Origin: Halomonas sp. KG2
GTDB taxonomy: Bacteria > Pseudomonadota > Gammaproteobacteria > Pseudomonadales > Halomonadaceae
DNA: 64,000 nt
NCBI GenBank assembly: GCA_030440445.1
Contig: CP098528.1
Coordinates: forward strand, 3,348,001-3,412,000
Direction: 5' to 3'
Shown here: in pieces, positions 53,020 through 61,766 of the stretch
How the letters are laid out: each line of letters opens with the position of its first letter
Position numbering within the stretch: the first letter of the stretch is position 1
Program-made: the position numbers and the translations under genes
The notes under the pieces: model-generated
What the model was told of the DNA's origin: nothing
The model's database searches: none
What the model saw: the letters and a program-made list of their open reading frames with translations, nothing else

Positions 53020-54119
53020 GCCATCCCCTTATCCGCTGTTTCGCGCCGAAACGCACTGGGCGTTTGGCCGGTGACCCTGGAAAACTCTCGATTAAAGTTA
53101 GATTTGGTCTGAAAACCCGAGTCTAGGTAAATCTGGGTGATGCTGCTATCTGTGGTGGCTAATAATGTTTTTGCCCGTTCGATACGGTATTCGTTAACCA
53201 CTTGAGAAACGTTACGTCCATAAACCTGGTTGATCGCGGCAGATATCTGCCGCGCCGGGATGCAAGCTTTGCGCGCTAGCCGGTCTAAGGTCAGATCGGG
53301 ATCGAGAAACACTTCTTGAGTAGTGAGCAACACGTCTATCTTGTGAACTATGTTTTCTACATTCAGGTTTTCTACATTCAGGTTTTCTGCATTCTGACCC
53401 TCTCCCCCATCGTCATTGAACTGGTTGTGAGGTTGGTCTTTAGGCGCTTCTACAGGCGCTTCTTTGTCATCTTGAGAGGGTATTTCGTTAATCCTTGGTG
53501 CGATGCTCAAGCTCACCATAATCACCGCAATGGCGAGTATTGGCAGCAACACTGCATGGCCAATAGTGAGAATAGTCAGCGCATGAGCACCCGCAAAAAA
53601 CTCAAAATCAACGACTAGCGCGCCATCAATACACGCCGACATCAAAAGCATCACACCCGCCATGCGTTCTGCTTTTAACGCCTTGTCGATATCGGAAAAG
53701 CGCACTTGCTCGGGAGGGAGTGACGTTTTAAACGAAGCATGAATTAACGCGGTACCGTATCCCACATAAAGAAGCGTCAACATAGGGTCTAGAGGCGGAC
53801 GCCAGAATGGGTACGTCAGGGAGCCTAAGGTAACCAATACGGGGGGTATTACATGCCAGATTCGCAGCCTATAGCGTTGATGTGCACTGGAAAAGCAGTA
53901 CCAAGCCGTAATAGGAATACAGGACGCCAAGATAGGCTGTAATAAGCGCAACAGCGGCCAATCAAATGTCCAACGTAGACCTACCACCGTCGTTGTTAAC
54001 GCACATAGGGCGATAAAAACAAACGCCGATGGCGTGGATTCTTCACGGCGCATAAACAACAACACCGCCAATATAGACAACAGCAGGGCCACCACAAAAG
54101 GCAATGGAATAGCGATCAT
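53016..54119 (-). CDS. Membrane-bound AraC-family regulator
   Basis: 367 residues. The N-terminal half (about 1-210) has about seven hydrophobic helices, a linker of about 50 charged residues follows, and the C-terminal AraC helix-turn-helix domain (about 270-360: LTLDRLARKACIPARQISAA, SITQIYLDSGFQTKSNFNRE, TPSAFRR) ends the chain. It may sense a signal in the membrane and bind DNA directly. The linker contains a repeated NLNVE motif encoded by a 15-base tandem repeat. It converges with the exported hydrolase gene, which may be a target, but that is only a guess. Confidence 0.82.
   Translation of the reverse strand: MIAIPLPFVVALLLSILAVLLFMRREESTPSAFVFIALCALTTTVVGLRWTFDWPLLRLLQPILASCIPITAWYCFSSAHQRYRLRIWHVIPPVLVTLGSLTYPFWRPPLDPMLTLLYVGYGTALIHASFKTSLPPEQVRFSDIDKALKAERMAGVMLLMSACIDGALVVDFEFFAGAHALTILTIGHAVLLPILAIAVIMVSLSIAPRINEIPSQDDKEAPVEAPKDQPHNQFNDDGGEGQNAENLNVENLNVENIVHKIDVLLTTQEVFLDPDLTLDRLARKACIPARQISAAINQVYGRNVSQVVNEYRIERAKTLLATTDSSITQIYLDSGFQTKSNFNREFSRVTGQTPSAFRRETADKGMA
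53352..53396 (+). repeat. Three copies of a 15-base in-frame tandem repeat
   Basis: GTTTTCTACATTCAG is repeated at 53352-53366 and 53367-53381, with a degenerate third copy at 53382-53396. On the minus strand it encodes the NLNVE repeats in the linker of the AraC-type regulator. Copy number can change by slippage without breaking the frame. Confidence 0.9.
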
Positions 54120-54271
54120 TTCCGTTCCGTTGGGTTTATTGATCTTTGCTTAACGCTCGTCATTTTGTCCTACATCCCTTTCCTGGACGTCCTCGAACCT
54201 GATCGAGGACGCAGGCACGCTCACTAAGACGTACTTTTTACGCATCAACAGCCGCTGGATAGGAGAAAAGT

Positions 54272-54625
54272 ATGCACTGGTATTTTGATGCTTGGCAGCG
54301 TTACGCACAATTTTCAGGAAGGGCATCACGAGAAGCTTTTTGGATGTTCTTCCTAGTGAACAGCCTTATATTGATGGCGTTTGTTTTAGCGGAAACCTTC
54401 TATCAATCGACATGGAAAATAGAAGCGATTTACAGCCTAGCGATTTTTCTGCCCCTGTTGTCTTTAACCGTGCGAAGACTGCACGACACTCAGCGTTCTG
54501 CTTGGTGGTTGTCAGTGGTCTTGATTCCCGCCATCGGCATGGTGATGTTGCTCATCTTACTAGCCTTGCCGAGCAAGCTACCTATCAACGATATGGATTA
54601 TCCACAGCATAGTAATACGCTTTAA
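54272..54625 (+). CDS. DUF805 membrane protein
   Basis: 117 residues with about three membrane helices and the DUF805 pattern: W-rich start with FSGRASREAFWMFFLVN and TVRRLHDTQRSAWWLSVVLI. Family members are inner-membrane proteins of unknown function (YhaH-like). GGAG lies eight bases before the ATG. The gene stands 13 bases before an exported protein gene and about 150 bases from the AraC-type gene start, divergent to it. Confidence 0.85.
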   Translation: MHWYFDAWQRYAQFSGRASREAFWMFFLVNSLILMAFVLAETFYQSTWKIEAIYSLAIFLPLLSLTVRRLHDTQRSAWWLSVVLIPAIGMVMLLILLALPSKLPINDMDYPQHSNTL

Positions 54626-54638
54626 GTTGGAGAAGACA

Positions 54639-55286
54639 ATGAAAGGTGTTAATAACCTGCCGCATTTATTTACCCTATTGTGCACACTGTTAGTGCTTTT
54701 AACGTTGCCAGCTTACAGCCATGCTACTAATAGCACAGGCTCGACGGAGCAAGATGAGCGAGTGATGCCGGATGACATAAAAGGCGTGGTAATCATTGAA
54801 TCACCAAAAACAGGCACTTTATTACAGCTGCGAGGTATTGCCGGAAGAGGCATGCTCATTAGCAGAGAAACGCTTACCCAACAGCAAGATGAAGCCCACT
54901 GCGTATCTGTACCGATGCGTTTCGCCGCGGGTGACTTTGGCGGTTCTAGCATCGGAGTTCGCTCAGCAGAGCCGATTCAGCTAGTGATTTATGACGACGA
55001 AGTCATGCAAAAACTCACCGCAGGAGACGAAGTTGTCAGTGAAGACTACGACATCACAGGTCAAAATGAAGCCAGGCTGGGTGATATCAAAATCATATCT
55101 GGCTTAACACTCAGCTACGGCTTCGTGCTCAACCCAGGCGAATGGTCTTGGTTGTCAATGTTCGGACGGGCTCAAGATGAAGTGAGCTGTGAGCGTCTCA
55201 ATATCAATGACACTGACCCCATTGATAGCGCACTGGGTAACAACAGGATTGCTTATGAAAGTGCTAGTAGTAGAAGACAACATTAA
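54639..55286 (+). CDS. Exported protein of unknown function
   Basis: 215 residues. A signal peptide is clear (LPHLFTLLCTLLVLLTLPAY, cleavage near SHA). The rest is soluble, acidic, and has three Cys (one in EAHCVSVPMRF, one in EVSCERLN) but matches no family I recognise. A TTG at 54627 is possible; GGAG six bases before ATG 54639 decides. Its end overlaps the start of the tctD-like response regulator gene by 32 bases, so it is probably the first or second gene of that transcript and may be linked to its sensing. Confidence 0.65.
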   Translation: MKGVNNLPHLFTLLCTLLVLLTLPAYSHATNSTGSTEQDERVMPDDIKGVVIIESPKTGTLLQLRGIAGRGMLISRETLTQQQDEAHCVSVPMRFAAGDFGGSSIGVRSAEPIQLVIYDDEVMQKLTAGDEVVSEDYDITGQNEARLGDIKIISGLTLSYGFVLNPGEWSWLSMFGRAQDEVSCERLNINDTDPIDSALGNNRIAYESASSRRQH

Positions 55287-55956
55287 TTTAGCTAACTCTA
55301 TTGCAGCCACTCTACTTGAGGCTGCCTTTAGCATTGATGTCGCCGACAATGGAAGAAAAGCACTCCATATGCTTGAGCAAGGTGGATACGATCTGTTGGT
55401 GTTGGATCTCGGCCTACCTGAACTGGACGGCATCTCCCTACTGCGCAAGCTACGTCATCAGCAGAATACGATTCCTGTCTTAATCATCTCAGCAAGAGAC
55501 AGTCTTGATCAGCGCATACATGGCCTTGAAGTAGGTGCAGACGACTACTTATGCAAGCCTTTTTCACTGGAAGAGGTCGCAGCGCGGGCGCGGGCATTAG
55601 TACGACGTGCCAAACACTTTGGTGGAGAAACGCTACAATGCGGGCGCTTAGAGTTTCTCCCCGATGCCATGGAGCTGCGCCTAGATGGAAAACCTTTGCT
55701 ATTGCACCGCCGAGAGTTAGAAGTCATGGAGTACCTGCTGATAAACCAAAATCGCCTCGTTAATAAGGATCAAATTATCGACCGATTATCTACCTCCGAT
55801 GAGTCGGTTAGCTACGCCGCAGTAGAAACGTACATCTCCCGGATTCGTAAAAAAATTGGCTACGATTTCGGCTTAAAAACGGTACGCGGTCTGGGCTATT
55901 ACCTGGAAGCTAAAGACTGCGAACCTAAAGGCGTGAAAGCCCCTGACCATGAATAA
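55255..55956 (+). CDS. tctD: TctD-like OmpR-family response regulator
   Basis: 233 residues. Receiver domain: KVLVVEDNINLANSIAATLL, phosphorylated Asp in LLVLDLGLPELDGISLLRKL, DDYLCKPFSLEEVAARARAL; winged helix: LHRRELEVMEYLLINQNRLV, AVETYISRIRKKIG, LKTVRGLGYYLE. This is the TctD/QseB group. ATG 55255 has AGGA six to seven bases upstream; the longer frame lies inside the preceding gene. The convergent tctCBA operon 450-1400 bases away makes regulation of tricarboxylate uptake its most likely task. Confidence 0.85.
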   Translation: MKVLVVEDNINLANSIAATLLEAAFSIDVADNGRKALHMLEQGGYDLLVLDLGLPELDGISLLRKLRHQQNTIPVLIISARDSLDQRIHGLEVGADDYLCKPFSLEEVAARARALVRRAKHFGGETLQCGRLEFLPDAMELRLDGKPLLLHRRELEVMEYLLINQNRLVNKDQIIDRLSTSDESVSYAAVETYISRIRKKIGYDFGLKTVRGLGYYLEAKDCEPKGVKAPDHE

Positions 55957-57325
55957 ACGCCAATCGATCCGCAGTCGGCTGCTTTTATGGATTGGACTAC
56001 CTTTCACCGCCCTCGCGATCTTGGCATTGATCTCTAGTCACCTGCTGTTATCTCGGCAAATTAATGCCACCTTTGATGACCTGCTACTTAACGCAGCCCA
56101 GCGGTTGGAGCGTCGAATTTACACGGTGGATGGTGAGCTGCGCATCAATATGCACTATTTCAGTATCAGTACACTTGGCAGCAGAGGCGATGGGAAAATA
56201 TTCTATCGCATTAAAGAGTCTGAAGGTGGCATGATTGCAGGCTTTAGCGGTTTATCAGATCCTCCCAGAACGTCTCAAGAACCCATTTTCTATGACGTAG
56301 ACTATGCCGGCAATGCATTACGCGCCGTGGCGCTTACACTGCCCTTTTACCGAGGTGGTGAATCGGTAGACATTGAAATAGTGGTAGCCGAATCAAAAGA
56401 AGCGCGCCACACGCTCACTAATGACTTTATGGTAACGCTTTCAGGGTTAATGGCCGTAACAGGCCTACTGGCAATTTCCATTGCCCTATTAGCCATTCAT
56501 CTAAGTCTGGCGCCTCTCAATACAGCAAGCCAGGCGTTGCGACAACGCTCACCCAATGACTTGCACCCCTTGGATGATGCCGCTCCCAAAGAGATCTTAC
56601 CGCTCATCCAGAGTATTAACCATTTGATGCAGCGTATGCGGCGCAGCATTGAAAGCACTCAACAGCTCAATGCCGATGTTTCGCATCAGCTTAGAACGCC
56701 CATTTCAGAGATTCGCGCTTTAACCGAGGTATCGCTTAAAACACCCCTTCCCTCACCAGCGCAGACTAATCTAAAAGAGATTCAACGCATCACCGAACAT
56801 GCCAGCCACACCGTGAAGCAACTGCTGAAATATGCCAAAACACGCAGCGAGTTGGTTGATATATCTCACTTGGAGAACGTCGATTTAGTAGCGATTTGTC
56901 AGGAAGCCTGCGCTCAGACTGCCCCCACTATCTATAAGCAAGGCCAAGAGCTCGCATTTGAAAAACATCAAGCGATACCTAATGTCATTGGTGACCCTAT
57001 TTTGTTGCGCTGGTTAGTCACCAATTTAATTGAGAATGCCAGCTTGCATGCAGGTGGAGAGCATGTTTACCAAGGCGTCATCACCGTTGCACTAACGGCT
57101 GACGTAGGCCAAGTACTATTAACGGTGAGCGATGAAGGGACTGGCGTAGATGAAGCACAAATCTGCAAATTGACCGAACGCTTTTTCCGCCACAACAAAC
57201 ACTCTTCTGGTAGCGGGCTGGGGCTGGCCATTGTAGAGCAGATTGCGATCACTCATTCGGCACAACTGTCTCTGGGCAACCGACCACAGGGTGGGTTTAA
57301 AGTCTCTGTGACATTCTCTACATGA
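55949..57325 (+). CDS. tctE: TctE-like sensor histidine kinase
   Basis: 458 residues. Two helices (LLLWIGLPFTALAILALISS and VTLSGLMAVTGLLAISIALL) bound a periplasmic region of about 130 residues; the phosphoacceptor box is VSHQLRTPISEIRALTEVSL, and the HATPase has LIENASLHAG and GSGLGLAIVEQIAITH. The N-terminal region resembles TctE, the kinase that senses citrate/tricarboxylates in Salmonella. The start overlaps tctD (ATGA). It ends about 80 bases from the end of the converging tctA gene. Confidence 0.85.
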   Translation: MNKRQSIRSRLLLWIGLPFTALAILALISSHLLLSRQINATFDDLLLNAAQRLERRIYTVDGELRINMHYFSISTLGSRGDGKIFYRIKESEGGMIAGFSGLSDPPRTSQEPIFYDVDYAGNALRAVALTLPFYRGGESVDIEIVVAESKEARHTLTNDFMVTLSGLMAVTGLLAISIALLAIHLSLAPLNTASQALRQRSPNDLHPLDDAAPKEILPLIQSINHLMQRMRRSIESTQQLNADVSHQLRTPISEIRALTEVSLKTPLPSPAQTNLKEIQRITEHASHTVKQLLKYAKTRSELVDISHLENVDLVAICQEACAQTAPTIYKQGQELAFEKHQAIPNVIGDPILLRWLVTNLIENASLHAGGEHVYQGVITVALTADVGQVLLTVSDEGTGVDEAQICKLTERFFRHNKHSSGSGLGLAIVEQIAITHSAQLSLGNRPQGGFKVSVTFST

Positions 57326-57340
57326 CAGAGGCATTGGCTA

Positions 57341-57366
57341 CTCGCACCCTACATTGTGAGTGCGAG
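57341..57366. terminator. Possible shared terminator between tctE and tctA
   Basis: CTCGCAC (57341-57347) pairs with GTGCGAG (57360-57366). It lies between two converging genes, but neither side has a proper T-run, so strength is uncertain. Confidence 0.35.
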
Positions 57367-57407
57367 ATAGCGGTTCACCGTCATACGATTCGTTGCAACA
57401 TGTCAAT

Positions 57408-58916
57408 TCATTGTTGAATGGCGGCTTGGCGTGCTTTAAGCCGCTTCATGAGCGGCTGGCTGAACAACGAGATTAGCAACAGTGCAAAAATTGCTAACGT
57501 GACTGGGCGCTCAAAAACGTAGGTAATATCACCACCACTAATTTGATAGGAGTGAAGTAACGATTTTTCAGCCAGCGAGCCCAGTAACATGCCGATCACG
57601 GCGGCGGGTACAGAGTAGCCATAGTGGCGAAATATCCAACCGATCACTGCAAACACCAGCACCGTCGCGGGCCCTGCCATATTGCCGGTTAGCCCGAATG
57701 ACCCCATTACCGCCAGCACCAACACAGAAGGGATCAAGTAGCGCATGGGCACTTTGACGATATTGGCCAAGAGAGGAATAAACAGTAAGCCGATGATCAC
57801 CAGCAGAAACACCTGGGCAAAGTTAGCGAAGATAATCGCGTAAACCACATCCGTTTGTTGGCGGATAAACTGCGGGCCTCCAGTGATATTATGCATAGCA
57901 AACGCCGCTAACATTACCGCTGTAGCGCCACCGCCAGGAATCCCTAGTGCCAGCAGTGTTGCCATCGAGCCCCCTTCGGAGCTGCTGTTAGCCGCTTCAG
58001 ACGCCACGACCCCTTTCGGATTGCCCTTCCCAAATGAATCAGGATCCCGATCACGGCGCTTAGTTTCTATGTAGGAGAGCAGGTTAGACACGGATGAGCC
58101 TACACCAGGAACCGCTCCTACCAACACCCCAATAAGACCACCCCGGATCATCACAACGGGGTAGCGCATTGCCATTCTGCAACCTTCGAAGATCTCACTC
58201 ACCTTGACCTTACGGGCATCGGCAGATTCAACGATGAAGCCTTTATTAGCTAGCTTAAATAGCTCTGAGGCGGCAAACATTCCCATCATGGCCGGAATGA
58301 CGGGGACGCCATCCAACAGGTAAGTCTGCCCCATCGTCCCGCGTGCTAAACCAATTTCGCTAAATCCAATCGTCCCCACTAACAGCCCGACAAATCCTGC
58401 AATCAAGCCTTTAAGCACCTGTTCGCCTTTTAAGCTCGCAATCAGCGTCATCCCCCAGAGAATCACTACAAACATCTCTGCTGGCCCCAACCTCAGCACC
58501 ATGTAGGAAAGCGGCTGTATCATAAAGAACAGCACCACGTAGCCCATCATCGCGCCAATCACCGAGGAGGCTAACGCGACACCTAACGCCTGGTTATGCT
58601 GCCCCTTCCGCGCCATGGGGTAACCATCAAAGGCGGTCGCGATTGCCGAAGAGGTGCCCGGAATATTCATCAAGATGGCTGGGATACCGGCACCAAATGA
58701 GCCACCAGTAAAAATAGCGGTAAGAAACAACATGGCTTGAATAAAGTCCATGTACATGGTCATCGGCAGGAAAATAGCCATCGCCATTGATATCTGCAGG
58801 CCTGGCGTTGCGCCAAAAATAAGCCCCAGTACGATACCCGGCACTACTACCAACCAAGGGCCAAAACTAGAAAAAAGCAGATCCAAACTCTGCCCTACTG
58901 CGCCAAAATCAATCAT
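57408..58916 (-). CDS. tctA: Tripartite tricarboxylate transporter large membrane subunit TctA
   Basis: 502 residues, about ten to twelve helices. FGATPGLQISMAMAIFLPMT and FGAGIPAILMNIPGTSSAIA with TAFDGYPMARKGQHNQALG are the TctA hallmarks (Pfam TctA). Together with TctB and the periplasmic binding protein TctC it takes up citrate-like tricarboxylates using a sodium or proton gradient. It is last in the tctC-tctB-tctA operon, nine bases after tctB, and converges with tctDE. The precise substrate cannot be told; the family also carries other carboxylates. Confidence 0.93.
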   Translation of the reverse strand: MIDFGAVGQSLDLLFSSFGPWLVVVPGIVLGLIFGATPGLQISMAMAIFLPMTMYMDFIQAMLFLTAIFTGGSFGAGIPAILMNIPGTSSAIATAFDGYPMARKGQHNQALGVALASSVIGAMMGYVVLFFMIQPLSYMVLRLGPAEMFVVILWGMTLIASLKGEQVLKGLIAGFVGLLVGTIGFSEIGLARGTMGQTYLLDGVPVIPAMMGMFAASELFKLANKGFIVESADARKVKVSEIFEGCRMAMRYPVVMIRGGLIGVLVGAVPGVGSSVSNLLSYIETKRRDRDPDSFGKGNPKGVVASEAANSSSEGGSMATLLALGIPGGGATAVMLAAFAMHNITGGPQFIRQQTDVVYAIIFANFAQVFLLVIIGLLFIPLLANIVKVPMRYLIPSVLVLAVMGSFGLTGNMAGPATVLVFAVIGWIFRHYGYSVPAAVIGMLLGSLAEKSLLHSYQISGGDITYVFERPVTLAIFALLLISLFSQPLMKRLKARQAAIQQ

Positions 58917-58925
58917 GGTATCTCC

Positions 58926-59375
58926 TCAGCTTGGAAGCAGCAGCAGTGTCATCGGGTACGGCAGCATCTGCGAGAAAAAGAACGCGACACTCAGCCCAAA
59001 AGCGATGCTATAGCCGCCTACCAGCAGCCAATTGCGCTCCCCTTTAAGGATCAGGAAAAGCGCCAGAAACGCTACGGTGGCAATATCAAAGCCTATCGCT
59101 TCAAGCGACAGCACATAGCCGGCGAAGAGCCCCACAACAGGTAATGTTTTATGCAGCGGTTCTTCCTCAGAGGAGCGAAACAGCGAGCCATGTTTAATAC
59201 GCAGGATCAATTCAAGTGCAATAATCGCTAACACGATAACGGCAAGTGGCAATATAAGCAGCAGGTTTTGCGGTGTGGCGGATACGCTAATGGCGTCTAA
59301 TAAATACCATAGTGTAAAGCCAACCAGCCCCATGAGAACGATAAAGTCCCCATAGTCACGTTTACATTCAGACAT
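58926..59375 (-). CDS. tctB: Tripartite tricarboxylate transporter small membrane subunit TctB
   Basis: 149 residues with four membrane helices (FIVLMGLVGFTLWYLLDAIS, LLILPLAVIVLAIIALELIL, LFAGYVLSLEAIGFDIATV, and a final one near LLVGGYSIAFGLSVAFFF), the usual TctB layout. It is the small integral subunit of the transporter. It lies between tctC and tctA on one transcript, with a strong hairpin separating it from tctC. Confidence 0.88.
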   Translation of the reverse strand: MSECKRDYGDFIVLMGLVGFTLWYLLDAISVSATPQNLLLILPLAVIVLAIIALELILRIKHGSLFRSSEEEPLHKTLPVVGLFAGYVLSLEAIGFDIATVAFLALFLILKGERNWLLVGGYSIAFGLSVAFFFSQMLPYPMTLLLLPS

Positions 59376-59388
59376 GGTAAAACCCCAT

Positions 59389-59418
59389 GCTGGCCCCTCA
59401 TTAATGTGAGGGGCCAGC
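59389..59418 (-). other. Strong hairpin between tctC and tctB
   Basis: GCTGGCCCCTCA (59389-59400) pairs perfectly with TGAGGGGCCAGC (59407-59418) around six bases. No T-run follows, so it most likely protects the upstream tctC part of the mRNA or partly attenuates, giving more binding protein than membrane subunits. Confidence 0.75.
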
Positions 59419-59486
59419 TATCATGGAAGGATTAGTTCGGAAAAGCTGTTCGAAAAACTGGGTCGTAAAAAACCTGGTCGTGAAAA

Positions 59487-60500
59487 TTAGTTAAGCAGGT
59501 GAGCGTATTTTTCAAACACTTGATAGTTTTCGCGCATCAGCTCGTTGGAGCGCTCTGGGCCGACCCAAACGCCGCCCATTTCGTTGCGCTCAAGCTGCTC
59601 TTGAACATCTTTACGGGCAAGCGCATTTTGAATAGCCGAGGAGAGCTTCTCAAAACGCTCAGGATGCTGCCGTTCCATCTCACTGGTCACGGCAAAGCCG
59701 CGCATTGAGCCCTGAAGAACGGGCACTTCAAAGTTCATCGGTGCCAGCGCTTCATTGATCGGGAGCGCATCCCACTGTTCAATGCGCTCATCATTGACGA
59801 TCGCCAACGGAGTTAAAAACTCACGAATACCCTCACTGCCTTGGGCACTAATAGAGACAAAATCCACCTGCCCACCCGCTACCGCTGAACGGGCTTCGCC
59901 ACCGCTGTTATAGGTCACCAAGTTGAGGTTATCTTGGGGAATACCTGCTTCATCAAGTAGCAAACGCACCATTAAGTGACCAGCAGAGCCTTGAACCACC
60001 GCACCGCGTACTTGTCCCTTTTCTTCGCGGATCGCTTCAAGCAGGCTTGGCAGGTCTTCATAACCGCTGTCTTTATTTGCAGCGATTAGATCCAAATCAA
60101 ACCACTGGAAGTTGATATAAGAAAAGTCGTCGACACTAAACTCTGCATCACCAGTAAGGATAGAGTTAGTTAAGTAAGGAGCAAACGTCGAAGCATAGAC
60201 GGTATAACCATCATCAGGCACGTTAAGAACGTAATTAGAAGCAACCTGAGTGCCCGCACCGGGGCGATTAGTTACTTGTACCGGTACACCTAGCTCTTCG
60301 GAAATAGGCCCTGACATCATGCGGGTCATACGATCCGCGCTTCCGCCAGTGCCAAAACCTACCACCATATTGAGCGGTCGAGAGGGAAAGTCGTCAGCTA
60401 CAGCTGGAAGCGCCATTGATAGAGAGGCAATGGCGGCCGTTGCCCCTACCAATATCGATTTGATATCGAACGATAAGGAAGCACTGGAAGTGTTAAACAT
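59487..60500 (-). CDS. tctC: Tricarboxylate-binding periplasmic protein TctC
   Basis: 337 residues. A signal peptide (VGATAAIASLSMALPAVADD, cleavage after AVA) leads to the Bug/TctC solute-binding fold: FPSRPLNMVVGFGTGGSADR and VTNRPGAGTQVASNYV at the N-lobe. It captures the substrate in the periplasm and delivers it to TctAB. As first gene of the operon it has the promoter upstream of 60500, likely under TctD control. Bug-type proteins are diverse, so the ligand is inferred only from its partners. Confidence 0.92.
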   Translation of the reverse strand: MFNTSSASLSFDIKSILVGATAAIASLSMALPAVADDFPSRPLNMVVGFGTGGSADRMTRMMSGPISEELGVPVQVTNRPGAGTQVASNYVLNVPDDGYTVYASTFAPYLTNSILTGDAEFSVDDFSYINFQWFDLDLIAANKDSGYEDLPSLLEAIREEKGQVRGAVVQGSAGHLMVRLLLDEAGIPQDNLNLVTYNSGGEARSAVAGGQVDFVSISAQGSEGIREFLTPLAIVNDERIEQWDALPINEALAPMNFEVPVLQGSMRGFAVTSEMERQHPERFEKLSSAIQNALARKDVQEQLERNEMGGVWVGPERSNELMRENYQVFEKYAHLLN

Positions 60501-60619
60501 AGCGTGGCTCTCTTTTTATAGGTTTGTTTGGTTTTCGCACAGATATCTCTCTGTGAGCCTAGAACGCTACTCCACGAAACTGTCATCAACCTTGCATAAC
60601 ATCAGAACGCAACTAAAGT

Positions 60620-61540
60620 CTAATCCTTACTGACTACCTGCCGATTAAGAAAGGCGATTCCCGCGTCAATAGCGCTACCACGCAGCAGAAAGCTGGCAAA
60701 ATGCCCATAGCCACGCTGTAAGTAAAGCTCGCTTTCAGTGCCCTGGGCCTGGAGTGCTTGATAGAAGTCAGTTGCATGATCAACGGGCACTAGCTGATCC
60801 CAACTGCCATGAAACAGAAAAAACGGTGGTGCCTGAGGGGTGATTTGCCGCGCAGGTGAAGCCAGCGCATAGGCCTCTGGTTTTTCGGCGCGGGTGCCGC
60901 CAATAAAGTCGACCACCAAGCGGCCGTCATCAAACTTCAGCAGGTCACTGGGTAGACCGCCAACCAGCACCGCTGCTAGCTTTGTGTGCTCGCCACCATA
61001 AGGGTCGCCAAGCGGGCCTTCATCGCCAGCCAAGGCAAGCAGGCTTATCAAATGTGCGCCAGAAGAAAAGCCAACGCCCACGATGCGGTCAGTATCCACT
61101 TGCCAACGCTCAGCGTTACTGTGAATCCAGCTCATCGCCTGTTGCAAATCATGTAGCTGTTCAGGGAATCGGTACTCGGGAGCAAAGCGGTGCTCAATAT
61201 TCACTGTCACATAACCCTGCTCTGCTAACTGCTCAGCAATCGCCTCCATGTCGTCTGGTCCACGGTTGCGCCAGCCACCGCCATGCACAATGAGTGCAGC
61301 TGGTCGACGCTCTGCGTCTGATGCGTTCGGCAATAGTACCTGGGCGCTCAATGTTTGCGCCCAATCATCAGGTGTATAACGTTGGGCGGGTAGTCGAGTA
61401 AAGGTCTGCGGAGTGTTCAGCATCCCCTGCTCAATGGCAGGTAGGCCCTGGCTGGCTTGATGCGTTGCACCGCAGCCACTCATCAAGAGAGTCAGCGCGC
61501 TTACGCCCAGATATCGACGCATAATACGTAAATCCAGCAT
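60620..61540 (-). CDS. Lipoprotein esterase, alpha/beta hydrolase (BD-FAE-like)
   Basis: 306 residues. An N-terminal lipoprotein signal with the lipobox LMSGC anchors it in the envelope. VHGGGWRNRGP is the oxyanion region, VGVGFSSGAHLISLL holds the nucleophile Ser (GxSxG-like), and the late HGSWDQLVPVDHATDF and YGHFASFLL supply Asp and His. It belongs to the kynurenine formamidase/BD-FAE type of esterases. The frame starts at 61567; ATG 61540 has AGGA eight bases before it. Confidence 0.82.
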   Translation of the reverse strand: MLDLRIMRRYLGVSALTLLMSGCGATHQASQGLPAIEQGMLNTPQTFTRLPAQRYTPDDWAQTLSAQVLLPNASDAERRPAALIVHGGGWRNRGPDDMEAIAEQLAEQGYVTVNIEHRFAPEYRFPEQLHDLQQAMSWIHSNAERWQVDTDRIVGVGFSSGAHLISLLALAGDEGPLGDPYGGEHTKLAAVLVGGLPSDLLKFDDGRLVVDFIGGTRAEKPEAYALASPARQITPQAPPFFLFHGSWDQLVPVDHATDFYQALQAQGTESELYLQRGYGHFASFLLRGSAIDAGIAFLNRQVVSKD

Positions 61541-61678
61541 GTAAAATTCCTCAATACGCCCCCTCAATACAGTTTTTAATCACAGATCTTCAATCCAGTT
61601 CTTAAGTCCAGTTGTTAAATCCAGTGAGCCCCCACCCAAGTGATTGTGACCGTGTAAGCTAAAATAAGGTCACGGTTG

Positions 61679-61695
61679 TTGCACACTTTGTGCAA
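61679..61695. promoter_or_regulatory. 17-bp palindrome upstream of the Spy-like gene
   Basis: TTGCACA-CTT-TGTGCAA is a perfect inverted repeat in the divergent gap between the esterase gene and the Spy-like gene, about 70 bases before the latter. It fits an operator; the half-site TTGCACA is shared with the repeat upstream of the RND operon. Confidence 0.45.
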
Positions 61696-61766
61696 ACGTT
61701 TTACACCAAGCCCCTAGATACTGACATCGATAAACTGCCACTTTTTAAAACGTTTCGAGGTCTGTT

